Source of the DNA: Chitinophagaceae bacterium
GTDB taxonomy: Bacteria; Bacteroidota; Bacteroidia; Chitinophagales; Chitinophagaceae
Reading direction: 5' to 3'
Assembly: GCA_016708765.1 (NCBI GenBank)
Contig: JADJFD010000003.1
Coordinates: 186,001-250,000, forward strand
Length of the DNA: 64,000 bases
The notes below the pieces were generated by a model. It did not search any database and was not told where the DNA came from. It saw nothing but the letters and a program-made list of their open reading frames with translations. The position numbers and the translations under genes are program-made. This document shows positions 54,325 to 62,448 of the stretch, one piece after another (within the stretch, counting starts at the first letter, position 1; each line of letters starts with the position of its first letter).

Positions 54325-54429
54325 GTCAGAAGACGGAAGACGGAAGTCGGAAGTATGACATCAGAGGTCAGAAGTAAGAAGACTCGCCAAGGTCAAGAAT
54401 CTCTTCTGACTTCCGTCTTCCGGCCTCCT
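54324..54429. repeat. Inverted heptamer array (AGACGGA family) between gatC and trpS
   Basis: Nine consecutive 7-bp units at 54324-54386 (AGTCAGA, AGACGGA twice, AGTCGGA and variants), a 15-bp centre, then four inverse units at 54402-54429 (TCTTCTG, ACTTCCG, TCTTCCG, GCCTCCT). A 20-bp block at 54334-54353 is the inverse of 54403-54422 with one mismatch. Confidence 0.8.
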
Positions 54430-54448
54430 TTCATATCTTCGCCGCCTG

Positions 54449-55475
54449 ATGGAAACGAATAAAAAAAACTTGCCTGACGGCAGTCAGGTAGTAATGAGTG
54501 GCATCCGGCCTACCGGATTTTTGCATCTTGGAAATTATTTTGGTGCCGTTAAAAATTATGTGCGGTTGCAAAATGAGTTTGAATGCTATTTTATGGTGGC
54601 AGATCTACATTCATTAACCACACATCCTGATACAAAAGAGTTGAAGACGAACGTACATAGGGTTTTATCAGAAAATATTGCCTGTGGATTAGATCCAGAT
54701 AAGGCAGCATTGTATTGCCAAAGCCATGTTTACGAAACATCAGAGCTTTATCTCTACCTGAATATGCTAGCTTATAAAGGTGAGCTTGAAAAAACAGTTA
54801 CGTTTAAAGACAAAGTACGGCAGCATGAAAATAATGTGAATGCAGGTTTATTAACTTATCCTGTATTACAAACAGCAGATATTATTTTACACAGAGCATC
54901 TTATGTACCTGTAGGAAAAGATCAGGAACAGCATCTGGAAATGGCTCGTCAATTTCGCCAATCGTTTTAATCATCGCTATGGTGATGTGTTTCCAGAACC
55001 GCATGCCTTTAATTATGGTGATGAATTGGTAAAAGTTCCAAGCCTAGATGGAGCAGGAAAAATGAGTAAGAGTGAAAATCAATATGCAACGCTTTATTTA
55101 TCTGATGATGATGAGCTGATCAGAAAAAAAGTGATGAAGGCAAAAACAGATAGCGGTCCTACAGAACCCAATACTCCAAAGCCGGATTACATAGAAAATA
55201 TTTTTGCTCTCATGAAACTGGTAAGCGCAGATGATGTAATTAAAAAATTTGAAGAAGATTACAATAATTGCAACATACGCTATGGAGACTTGAAAAAACA
55301 GTTGGGAGAAGATATGGTCAGTTTTATTGCACCTATTCGAGAAAAAGCAGACGCCATCCGTAATAATGAACAATACCTGAAAGAAGTGATGGAAAAGGGT
55401 GCTGAAAAGGCACGGAAAAGTGCTAAAGCCACAATGGAACTGGTTCGTGAAGCAATGGGTTTAAATTATTATTAA
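54449..55475 (+). CDS. trpS: Tryptophanyl-tRNA synthetase (frameshifted in this sequence)
   Basis: Class I aminoacyl-tRNA synthetase of 341 residues when one extra C near 54956 is removed. The HIGH-like motif is in PTGFLHLGNYFGAV, the dimer and tryptophan-binding regions follow (CYFMVADLHSLT; PVLQTADIILH), and KMSKS is in GAGKMSKSENQ. Removing the C restores QFANRFNHRYGDVF. An essential enzyme, so the break is probably an error. Start ATG 54449; the box TATCTTCG lies seven bases upstream. Confidence 0.94.
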
Positions 55476-55546
55476 TTAGCATATTCAGATAACAGAAATT
55501 ACATTACTTTTAAAAGCTAAGCATAAATAATCTTTATTATTTAATT

Positions 55547-55726
55547 ATGAAAAAGAAAGCATTTTTTTTGGTTGTCGCTTTACTTGCAGTAATAGCTGCA
55601 ATTGTAATGTACGTTGTTGGAAAAGACTCATCACATTTGTCTGAATTGAAAGACTTTTGGTGGTATCCTTTGCCATTAGCAGCACTTTGTTTATTAGCGG
55701 CAATGGCTGGAAAAAAAGAGAATTAA
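55547..55726 (+). CDS. 59-residue membrane protein
   Basis: Short protein from ATG 55547 with two hydrophobic helices (FFLVVALLAVIAAIVMYVV and PLPLAALCLLAAMA), a short acidic loop (SSHLSELKDFWWY) and a basic tail. The composition is convincingly membrane-like and the gene lies between trpS and the deoxynucleoside kinase on the same strand. No family is recognised. Confidence 0.6.
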   Translation: MKKKAFFLVVALLAVIAAIVMYVVGKDSSHLSELKDFWWYPLPLAALCLLAAMAGKKEN

Positions 55727-55753
55727 TTATCAGGAAATAACAGATAAGAAACA

Positions 55754-56388
55754 ATGGCAAAATCAAAAAAACCAAAACACATTGCAATTGCCGGAAACAT
55801 TGGTGCCGGGAAGACTACTTTAACTGAAATGCTGAGTAAGCATTACAAATGGATTCCCAACTTCGAGGATGTAGATCATAATCCTTACTTGATGGATTTT
55901 TATGAGGATATGCCCCGCTGGAGTTTTAACCTACAGGTTTTCTTTTAAACAGCCGCCTTCGCCAGTTGGTGGAAATACAAAAAGGAACGGAAACAGTTAT
56001 ACAGGACAGAACGATTTATGAAGATGCCAACATTTTTGCGCCCAACCTGCATGAAATGGGCTTGATGAGTAAAAGAGATTTTGATAATTACTACCAGTTT
56101 TTTCAGACATTAAAAACATTGGTACAACCTCCCGATTTATTAATATACTTGAATGCTTCTGTACCAACATTGGTTGGGCAAATTCAAAAAAGGGGAAGAG
56201 AGTATGAAGAAAATATCCGTCTGGACTATCTTAAAAAGCTAAACGAGTATTACAACAAATGGATTGGTAGCTACAAAGAAGGTAAACTGCTGATTATTGA
56301 TGTAGATAAAAACAAGTTTGGAGAGAAAGATGAAGATTTTGGTGAAATTATTCAGAAAGTAGATGCTGAGTTGTACGGGTTGTTTTAA
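55754..56388 (+). CDS. Deoxynucleoside kinase (frameshifted in this sequence)
   Basis: dNK/dGK-type salvage kinase of 211 residues once a missing T near 55943 is restored (frame then reads VFFLNSRLRQLVEIQKG). P-loop AIAGNIGAGKTTLTEML, ERS/DRY-like motif in QDRTIYEDANIFA, and lid arginines in QIQKRGREYEENIR. It phosphorylates deoxynucleosides to monophosphates; nucleoside preference is not clear. It starts 27 bp after the small membrane gene. Confidence 0.92.
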
Positions 56389-56393
56389 GGCTA

Positions 56394-56858
56394 ATGAAAT
56401 TTCTCATAATAATATTATTCCTATTTTTTTCTAAACCTTTGTTTAGTCAGTCTCTCAAAGACTCGCTTTTTGGAGGAAAATTGAAGGTTGACACTGGCGT
56501 TGTAGTTTCAAGTCAGAAAGAAGAAAAAAGGGTTAATGTTAAATCAGAATTTGAAAGTGTATTTCCAGCGGGTGAGCAAGCTTGGAGAGAGTTTCTTTCT
56601 TTAAATATGGATAAGATAGTTGAGCTTGCCTTAAAAAACCAAGTCCCCAAAGGTAAATACGAATTACTAGTTTCTTTTATCACCAATATAGATAGCACAC
56701 TTTCAATTTATGAGTTAAAATGTATTCCATATAACTCCTATATTGAAAAAGAAGTAATTAAAGTTTTTGAAAAATCACCAAACTGGTATCCTGCTTCTCA
56801 AAATGGCAAGTATGTTAAGTATTTCCATAAGCAACCTCTAACTTTTAATGTTCAATAG
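56394..56858 (+). CDS. Exported hypothetical protein with TonB C-terminal-like fold
   Basis: 154 residues with a signal peptide (IIILFLFFSKPLFSQS) and a C-terminal domain showing the energy-transducer TonB pattern: W-x-x-FLSLNMD, PKGKYELLVSFI, then EKEVIKVFEKSPNWYPASQNGK and PLTFNV. No N-terminal transmembrane anchor of TonB is present, so it is a free domain. It follows the kinase by five bases and ends overlapping the convergent gene by seven bases. Confidence 0.65.
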   Translation: MKFLIIILFLFFSKPLFSQSLKDSLFGGKLKVDTGVVVSSQKEEKRVNVKSEFESVFPAGEQAWREFLSLNMDKIVELALKNQVPKGKYELLVSFITNIDSTLSIYELKCIPYNSYIEKEVIKVFEKSPNWYPASQNGKYVKYFHKQPLTFNVQ

Positions 56859-57394
56859 TTGCTATAATCTTCATATTCTTCTAACAGTTTTTCAATTTTC
56901 TTAATCCATTGTGCTTGTTTCTCTTTGTTGATGCTATGTCTTGTTTCCCGGTCATAGTCATTCTGCATTTCCGTTTTCTCTTCTACAACTTCATCGTATA
57001 TTTTGGCTAAATTTTTCTGATAAGTTCGTTTATCAAACTTGAACTCACTCATTTTTTTATGCAGTTTACGGGCAAAAACTTCTGCTATATCAAAATGACC
57101 TTGTTCATGACTGAGAATGTAATCTGTCTTATGCAACCCCCATGATCTGGTTCGGGAAAACATTGACTGAATTTTGTATGTCATTTTGTTTTGCGAAATA
57201 TTATAATCAATTACAAGGTAAGTGGATGTAGAAGCTGCTGCATCGCTATTGGGGTCTGGCTTCCCTTTATAATCAGACCAGTTAAGTCTTTTATTATCAT
57301 CCCATTTTATTAATTCCTCATTATCTCTTTGTGCAAAAGAGAAGAGGAAAGCAAGGGTCAAGCAAATTGAAAAATAGATGTTTCTGTATTTCAT
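56852..57394 (-). CDS. DUF922-like putative zinc protease, exported
   Basis: 180 residues from ATG 57394, with a signal peptide ending near FAQR. A central HEQGH (HExxH-type) motif stands in YILSHEQGHFDIAEVFARKLH, followed by a long charged helical tail. The pattern fits predicted secreted metalloproteases of the DUF922 type. An upstream ATG would add 16 residues before the signal sequence. Substrate unknown. Confidence 0.65.
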   Translation of the reverse strand: MKYRNIYFSICLTLAFLFSFAQRDNEELIKWDDNKRLNWSDYKGKPDPNSDAAASTSTYLVIDYNISQNKMTYKIQSMFSRTRSWGLHKTDYILSHEQGHFDIAEVFARKLHKKMSEFKFDKRTYQKNLAKIYDEVVEEKTEMQNDYDRETRHSINKEKQAQWIKKIEKLLEEYEDYSNY

Positions 57395-57452
57395 GACTGA
57401 ATAATGAACGTAAAGTCGGTTTAAAAATTTTATTCGCTGCATTACAATCAGT

Positions 57453-57494
57453 TAAAAAAAAGAAAAACCCCATTCTGCGCATGCAAAATGGGGT
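57453..57494 (-). terminator. Terminator of pckA
   Basis: Stem ACCCCATT/AATGGGGT (57467-57474, 57487-57494) with further inner pairing (TGCG/TGCA). On the minus strand it is followed by TTTTTC and more T's. Confidence 0.85.
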
Positions 57495-57523
57495 GTCTTT
57501 AAAAACCGTCCTGGGTTTGTATC

Positions 57524-59128
57524 TTATGCTTTTGGCGCCGCTGCTAATACTTCTTCAGTTACACCATCAGCGTATTTATCAAAATTCTTTACAAATAGGC
57601 CAGCCAGATATTTTGATTTCTCTTTGAAGGCTGTTTTATCTGTCCATGTATTAATTGGGTTCAATACTTCTGTTGGCACATTCGGACATTCTTTTGGAAT
57701 ACCGAACCCAAATATCGGATCTGCTTCAAATTCCACATCATTTAACTTTCCTTCCAGCGCAGCAGTTATCATTGCTCTGGTGTATTTCAGCTTCATTCTG
57801 CTGCCAGTACCATAAGCCCCGCCTGTCCAGCCTGTATTGATCATCCACACATTTACTTTATGTGCCTGCATCTTTTCGCCCAACATCTTGGCATATTTAC
57901 CTGGATGTAATGGAAGAAATGGAGCCCCGAAACATGCACTGAAAGTTGGTTTGGGTTCTGTAACGCCAAGCTCGGTACCTGCAACTTTTGCGGTGTAGCC
58001 AGAAATGAATTGATACATTGCTTGACCCGGTGTTAACCTAGAAATTGGAGGCAATACACCAAACGCATCACAAGTAAGGAAGAAAATATTTTTAGGTAAA
58101 CCTCCAATCGAAGGCTCTTGTGCATTACTGATAAAATCTAACGGATAGGATACCCTTGTGTTCTCCGTAATAGAAGCGTCGTCAAAGTTTATCTTGTTAG
58201 TGCCTTCAAAAAAAGTAACATTCTCCACTAATGCCCCCGGTCTGATAGCATTAAAAATTTCAGGCTCTTTCTCTTCTGTCAGGTTGATTGTTTTTGCATA
58301 ACAGCCGCCTTCAAAGTTGAAAATATTATCCGATGTCCATGCATGTTCATCATCACCAATCAGTTTACGATTAGGGTCTGCACTCAATGTTGTTTTACCA
58401 GTTCCACTCAATCCAAAGAAAATAGCTGTATCGCCATCATCTCCCATATTGGCGCTGCAATGCATACTCAGCACATCTTTTTCATGCGGAAGAATATAAT
58501 TGAGTATTGTAAAAATTCCTTTTTTAATCTCACCGGTATAACCTGTACCAGCTATTAATATCATTTTATGTTTGAAAGAAACAACCGCAGCATTGGATTG
58601 GCGGGTGCCACATTCATTTGGATCTAACTGTAATCCCGGCAATGAAAACACATGCCAGTCTGGTTTAAAATTTTGAAGTTCCTCTTCTTTCGGACGAAGA
58701 AACATATTATAAGCAAAAAGATTGTTCCAAGGTTTCTCATTGATAACTCGAACATTTAACTTATACCTTGGATCAGCACAAGCAAAACAATCTCTCACCC
58801 AGAATTCGTTTACATTTTCCAGGTAGTCCAAACTCTTTTTATAAATAAGATCAAAATATTTTTCTTCAATTGGGATATTAAAATCATTCCAATGAACAGA
58901 GTCAGTGGTTATTTCATCCTTTACAAAAAATTTGTCTTTTGGTGAGCGACCAGTAAATTCTCCGGTTTTAATTACCAACGCACCTGTATCATTTAATACA
59001 CCTTCGCCAATTCTTAAAGCATCTTGAACAAGCTCTTCAGGAGTTGACTGATAATGTATTGATTCTGTGTTTTTTAATCCTAAATTCAGGAGTGTCTTCA
59101 CAGGAATAGCAAAAATTGGAGCAGACAT
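57524..59128 (-). CDS. pckA: Phosphoenolpyruvate carboxykinase (ATP)
   Basis: Gluconeogenic enzyme converting oxaloacetate and ATP to PEP. From ATG 59128 it is 534 residues, the usual length. Motifs: GRSPKDKFFVKD, the kinase P-loop GLSGTGKTTLSAD, LIGDDEHAW, and NTGWTGGAYGTGSRMKL. An earlier start in frame would add ten residues. It has a strong upstream promoter and its own terminator, so it is a single-gene unit. Confidence 0.97.
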   Translation of the reverse strand: MSAPIFAIPVKTLLNLGLKNTESIHYQSTPEELVQDALRIGEGVLNDTGALVIKTGEFTGRSPKDKFFVKDEITTDSVHWNDFNIPIEEKYFDLIYKKSLDYLENVNEFWVRDCFACADPRYKLNVRVINEKPWNNLFAYNMFLRPKEEELQNFKPDWHVFSLPGLQLDPNECGTRQSNAAVVSFKHKMILIAGTGYTGEIKKGIFTILNYILPHEKDVLSMHCSANMGDDGDTAIFFGLSGTGKTTLSADPNRKLIGDDEHAWTSDNIFNFEGGCYAKTINLTEEKEPEIFNAIRPGALVENVTFFEGTNKINFDDASITENTRVSYPLDFISNAQEPSIGGLPKNIFFLTCDAFGVLPPISRLTPGQAMYQFISGYTAKVAGTELGVTEPKPTFSACFGAPFLPLHPGKYAKMLGEKMQAHKVNVWMINTGWTGGAYGTGSRMKLKYTRAMITAALEGKLNDVEFEADPIFGFGIPKECPNVPTEVLNPINTWTDKTAFKEKSKYLAGLFVKNFDKYADGVTEEVLAAAPKA

Positions 59129-59155
59129 ATTGGCAATCGCAATTTGATGATAACA

Positions 59156-59188
59156 CAAAGGTAAGTGAGTAAAATCTTTTTAAACAAA
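59156..59188 (-). promoter_or_regulatory. -33/-7 promoter of pckA
   Basis: On the minus strand TTTG (59185-59188), a 21-bp spacer and TACCTTTG (59156-59163), 27 bp upstream of the pckA ATG; a good consensus match. Confidence 0.6.
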
Positions 59189-59544
59189 CAAGTGTTAGTA
59201 GTACACATTAGTTTTATGCAAAATTTTCAAATATTTCTTAACATCCTGTTCATTCTATATTTAAATTTTTAAAAGCTATTAAAAGAAGGATTATAATCTT
59301 TAATAATTTATCAATAATTGATTATTTGTCCTGCTTTGTGATGAAAGATAATTGGAAGTTTTATGTGCTTGTTATACCACATATTAATTATACATTGTTT
59401 TAATAGTAAATGGTATAATGCCGATCTAGCAGTCGTTTAGACCAATGAAATTGGGCTATTACGAATGCACAATCGGTATTATCTTTAGCTGTATTAACCA
59501 AATCAAGACCAACCATATTCTTCATTATTAAAAACCTTGTAATT
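59159..59544. other. 386-bp divergent intergenic region between pckA and aminopeptidase P
   Basis: Very AT-rich. Besides the pckA promoter, no conserved motif, hairpin or coding sequence is convincing. A minus-strand open frame (59400-59723) overlaps the start of the aminopeptidase and is treated as spurious. Confidence 0.5.
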
Positions 59545-60833
59545 ATGAAATATTTGCCATTGAATCCTGAAATTTTCATTAAAAACCGGGAGCGGTTTGT
59601 CAGTAAAATGCAAAAGAGTTCTATTGCCATTTTTGTGAGCAATGACGAAGTATCAGCAACGGTGATGCAATTTATAATTTCAAACAAAACAGTGATCTGT
59701 TCTGGCTTAGCGGTGTTTCGCAAGAAGACAGCATGGTAATTCTGTTTCCGGATAATCCTGATCCAAAATTCAGAGAAGTATTAGTATTGGTTCGCCCCAA
59801 TGAATTAATGGAAAAGTGGAATGGCAAAAGGCTGCGAATAAAAGAAGCACAAGCAATAAGCGGCATAAAAACGATTGTGTGGTTAGATAGTCTGGAAGGA
59901 TTGTTGCAACCATGGGTGCATCTGGCAGATAATATTTATCTGGATAGTAATGAAAACGATCGCAAAGCAAGCCTTTTACGAACAAGAGAATATCGTTTTA
60001 TTGATGAAATGAGAAGCCGATATCCGCTACACAATTATGTAAGGGCTGCAAAAATCCTAAAAGAAATGAGGGCTATAAAAACAGCCCAGGAAGTGGAAGT
60101 GATGCAGCAAGCTATTGACATTACAGATAATACATTCCGGAGAATATTACAATTCGTTAAGCCAGGTGTAATGGAGTATGAAATAGAAGCAGAAATATTT
60201 CATTCATTTCTTAGTCAAAGAGCAACTGGCCCAGCTTACGGAAGCATTATTGCAAGTGGCGACAATGCAAGAATATTACACTATGTAAGTAATAATGCAG
60301 AATGTAAAGATGGAGATATGATATTGATGGATTTTGGTGCTGAATACGGTGGCTACTGCGCCGATCTTTCAAGAACAATTCCAGTAAGTGGAAAATTTGG
60401 TAGAAGACAAAAGACAGTTTATAATGCTTGCCTACATTTACATGATTATGCTAAGAGCATTTTAAAACCCGGAATCAGCATTGTTGATTATACAAATAAA
60501 GTAGGGGAAGAAGCGACACAGCAATTTTTAAAAATTGGCCTGTTGAGAAAATCTGAGGTGAAAAACGAAGATTCAGAAAACAGAGCTTACAGAAAGTATT
60601 TATACCACGGCATTTCGCATCATTTGGGTGTTGATGTGCATGATCTTGGAACAAGAACAGAACCAATAAAAGCCGGAATGGTTTTTACGGTAGAACCAGG
60701 AATTTATATAGAAGAAGAGCAAATGGGTGTGCGGATTGAAAATAATCTTTGGATTACAAAAACTGGGAATAAAGACCTGATGAAAAATATTCCGATTACG
60801 GTAGAAGAGATAGAAGCCTTAATGAAGAAATGA
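59545..60833 (+). CDS. Xaa-Pro aminopeptidase (aminopeptidase P family; frameshifted in this sequence)
   Basis: Metal-dependent peptidase removing N-terminal residues before proline; 429 residues when a missing A near 59659 is restored (reads VSANGDAIYNFKQNSDLFWLSG). N-terminal creatinase-like domain, then the pita-bread domain with metal ligands in DFGAEYGGYCADLSRTIP (two Asp), the His of YHGISHHLGVDVHD, and Glu in FTVEPGIYIEEE and VRIENN. Start ATG 59545. Right next to it downstream is an inverted heptamer array. Confidence 0.92.
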
Positions 60834-60835
60834 GG

Positions 60836-60866
60836 TAGTCAATAGTCAATGGTCGATAGTCCATAG
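60836..60866 (+). repeat. Left heptamer array flanking the IVP gene
   Basis: TAG followed by four 7-bp units TCAATAG, TCAATGG, TCGATAG, TCCATAG. The 31-bp block aligns to the inverse of 61312-61342 at 23 of 31 positions. Confidence 0.75.
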
Positions 60867-60937
60867 CATATTTCTAAAAGGGGGCAATATTTTTAGATGA
60901 TGGAGAGTAATGGGAATTATTTATCAACAGTTCATTT

Positions 60938-61297
60938 ATGGCATTTAAGTTTGAGAATTTAAAAATTTGGCAATTATCTCTTGAACTATGCGATGAGATT
61001 GATGCTCTTGCAAACTCCTTTCCAAAACATGAGCTTTACTCGTTGTCAAGTCAGATTCGAAGAGCTGCCAATTCAGTTTCTTTAAATATTGTAGAAGGTT
61101 CTACTGGATTAACAAATGCTGAATTCAGAAGATTTCTTGTTATTGCTAATCGTTCAGCACTTGAAGTAGTAGGATGCTTATATTTGGCAAAAAGAAGGAA
61201 TTATCTTGCTGATGAAAAGTTCTCATTACTTTATAACCAAATTGAGATATTAGTAAAAATGATTCAAGCACTGATTAATACTTTGAAAGATAAATAA
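60938..61297 (+). CDS. Four-helix-bundle protein (23S rRNA intervening-sequence protein family, IVP/S23)
   Basis: 119-residue all-helical protein: FKFENLKIWQLSLELCDEI, FPKHELYSLSSQIRRAANSVSLNIVEGS, and the conserved EFRRFLVIANRSALEVVGCL. This is the IVP/S23 family, first found within 23S rRNA insertions and common as stand-alone genes in Bacteroidota; it is structurally related to the Avd accessory proteins of diversity-generating retroelements. No rRNA gene or reverse transcriptase is adjacent. Degenerate inverted heptamer arrays lie on both sides, so the gene resembles the cargo of a small repeat-bounded element. Function unknown. Confidence 0.88.
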   Translation: MAFKFENLKIWQLSLELCDEIDALANSFPKHELYSLSSQIRRAANSVSLNIVEGSTGLTNAEFRRFLVIANRSALEVVGCLYLAKRRNYLADEKFSLLYNQIEILVKMIQALINTLKDK

Positions 61298-61342
61298 CTA
61301 TAAACGACCGACCGTGGACCATCGACTGTCGGCTATGGACTA
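61298..61342 (+). repeat. Right heptamer array flanking the IVP gene
   Basis: Six 7-bp units CTATAAA, CGACCGA, CCGTGGA, CCATCGA, CTGTCGG, CTATGGA, then CTA. It is the inverse orientation of the left array, begins at the IVP stop codon and ends three bases before the pssA ATG. Confidence 0.75.
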
Positions 61343-61345
61343 AAT

Positions 61346-62110
61346 ATGAAAAACATTCCCAACCTCTTTACACTGCTCAATCTTTTTTTTGGCTGTATTG
61401 CTATTGTATATACGCTTCAAAATGGAATTGTAATAACAGCCGATGCTGAAGGTGCATTACTACTTGATATTCCTGAAAAAATATGGATGGCATCTCTTTT
61501 CATTGGATTGGCAGCTGTTGTAGATTTCTTAGATGGATTTGTGGCAAGGCTTTTCAATGCAAGCTCAGAAATGGGAAAGCAATTGGATTCGCTGGCAGAT
61601 GTGGTGAGTTTTGGTGTAGCTCCCGGAATGATCATATATCAGTTTTTGCGTTTAAGTTTTGCGCAAGGAGAAGGTGGAATTGATACATCTATTCTTTGGT
61701 TGGCGCCAGCATTTATTTTACCATGTGCTGCTGCATGGCGTTTGGCAAGATTTAATTTAGACAACTCTCAATCTTTTTCATTTAAAGGAATGCCTGTTCC
61801 TGCTGTGGGGATTTTTGTTGCATCGCTGCCATTAATTTATTGGAATGTAAATGAGGCATGGATTCAGGAACTGTTGTTGAACAAATGGTTCTTGTTCGCA
61901 TTGGTGGCTGTGCTTTCCTGGTTAATGGTTTCCAATCTGCCATTAATGGCATTGAAATTTAAGGACTATAGTATAAAGAATAATCTTCCAAGATTGTTGC
62001 TATTGATAATTGCAGTTGTCGCATTTGTTCTAGTTAAATGGTTGGCAATTCCAATAACGGTGCTTGCATATGTTCTTTTATCTTTGCTCTTCAAAAACAA
62101 AACAACATGA
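61346..62110 (+). CDS. pssA: CDP-diacylglycerol--serine O-phosphatidyltransferase
   Basis: Integral membrane enzyme making phosphatidylserine, precursor of phosphatidylethanolamine. The 254 residues carry the CDP-alcohol transferase motif DGFVAR...GKQLDSLADVVSFG near 70-95 and about six membrane helices. The ATG is three bases beyond the right heptamer array. The last bases overlap the purS start (ATGA), so purS is translationally coupled. psd is not adjacent. Confidence 0.93.
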   Translation: MKNIPNLFTLLNLFFGCIAIVYTLQNGIVITADAEGALLLDIPEKIWMASLFIGLAAVVDFLDGFVARLFNASSEMGKQLDSLADVVSFGVAPGMIIYQFLRLSFAQGEGGIDTSILWLAPAFILPCAAAWRLARFNLDNSQSFSFKGMPVPAVGIFVASLPLIYWNVNEAWIQELLLNKWFLFALVAVLSWLMVSNLPLMALKFKDYSIKNNLPRLLLLIIAVVAFVLVKWLAIPITVLAYVLLSLLFKNKTT

Positions 62111-62352
62111 CCTATACAGTTCAAATAAAAGTGATGCCATTGAAAGAATTGCTTGATCCGCAGGGAAAAGCAGTAATGGGTGGTTTAGAAAACCTTGGCC
62201 TTAATGGTGTAGAAGATGTAAGAGTTGGAAAAAACATAACACTTCAGGTAAATGCAGATTCGCCTGATAAAGCTAAAGCCATTGCAGAAGAAGCAAGTAA
62301 GAAGTTACTGGCAAATCCAGTGATGGAGTATTTCGAGGTTTCGGTTAATTAG
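62107..62352 (+). CDS. purS: Phosphoribosylformylglycinamidine synthase subunit PurS
   Basis: Small subunit of the three-part FGAM synthase in purine synthesis. From ATG 62107 it is 81 residues: YTVQIKVMPLKELLDPQGKAV, LGLNGVEDVRVGKNITLQV and a final amphipathic helix, typical of PurS. It overlaps pssA by four bases. purQ and purL are not in the window. Its last residues and stop codon (GTTAATTAG) are part of an octamer array. Confidence 0.92.
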   Translation: MTYTVQIKVMPLKELLDPQGKAVMGGLENLGLNGVEDVRVGKNITLQVNADSPDKAKAIAEEASKKLLANPVMEYFEVSVN

Positions 62353-62448
62353 TTAATCAGTAAATTGGTTAATTAGGGGTTTTGTAAAGCGATAAGATTT
62401 TTTGAATGTAAAGCCCAATTAACTATTAAACCAATTAACTAATAAACC
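62343..62448. repeat. Inverted octamer arrays between purS and rsmI (GGTTAATT family)
   Basis: Left array 62343-62374: GGTTAATT, AGTTAATC, AGTAAATT, GGTTAATT. Right array 62415-62446: CCAATTAA, CTATTAAA, CCAATTAA, CTAATAAA, then CC and the rsmI ATG. Left and right are mutually inverse. The purS stop lies inside the left array. Confidence 0.8.

Noticed and set aside
59400..59723. 107-residue minus-strand frame upstream of aminopeptidase P
   Set aside because: Half of it overlaps the coding start of the aminopeptidase, and no conserved domain is visible.
60938..61297. Diversity-generating retroelement
   Set aside because: No reverse transcriptase, template repeat or variable repeat was found near the Avd-like protein.
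60836..61342. CRISPR array around the IVP gene
   Set aside because: Units are 7 bp, contiguous and degenerate, without spacers; no cas genes are present.
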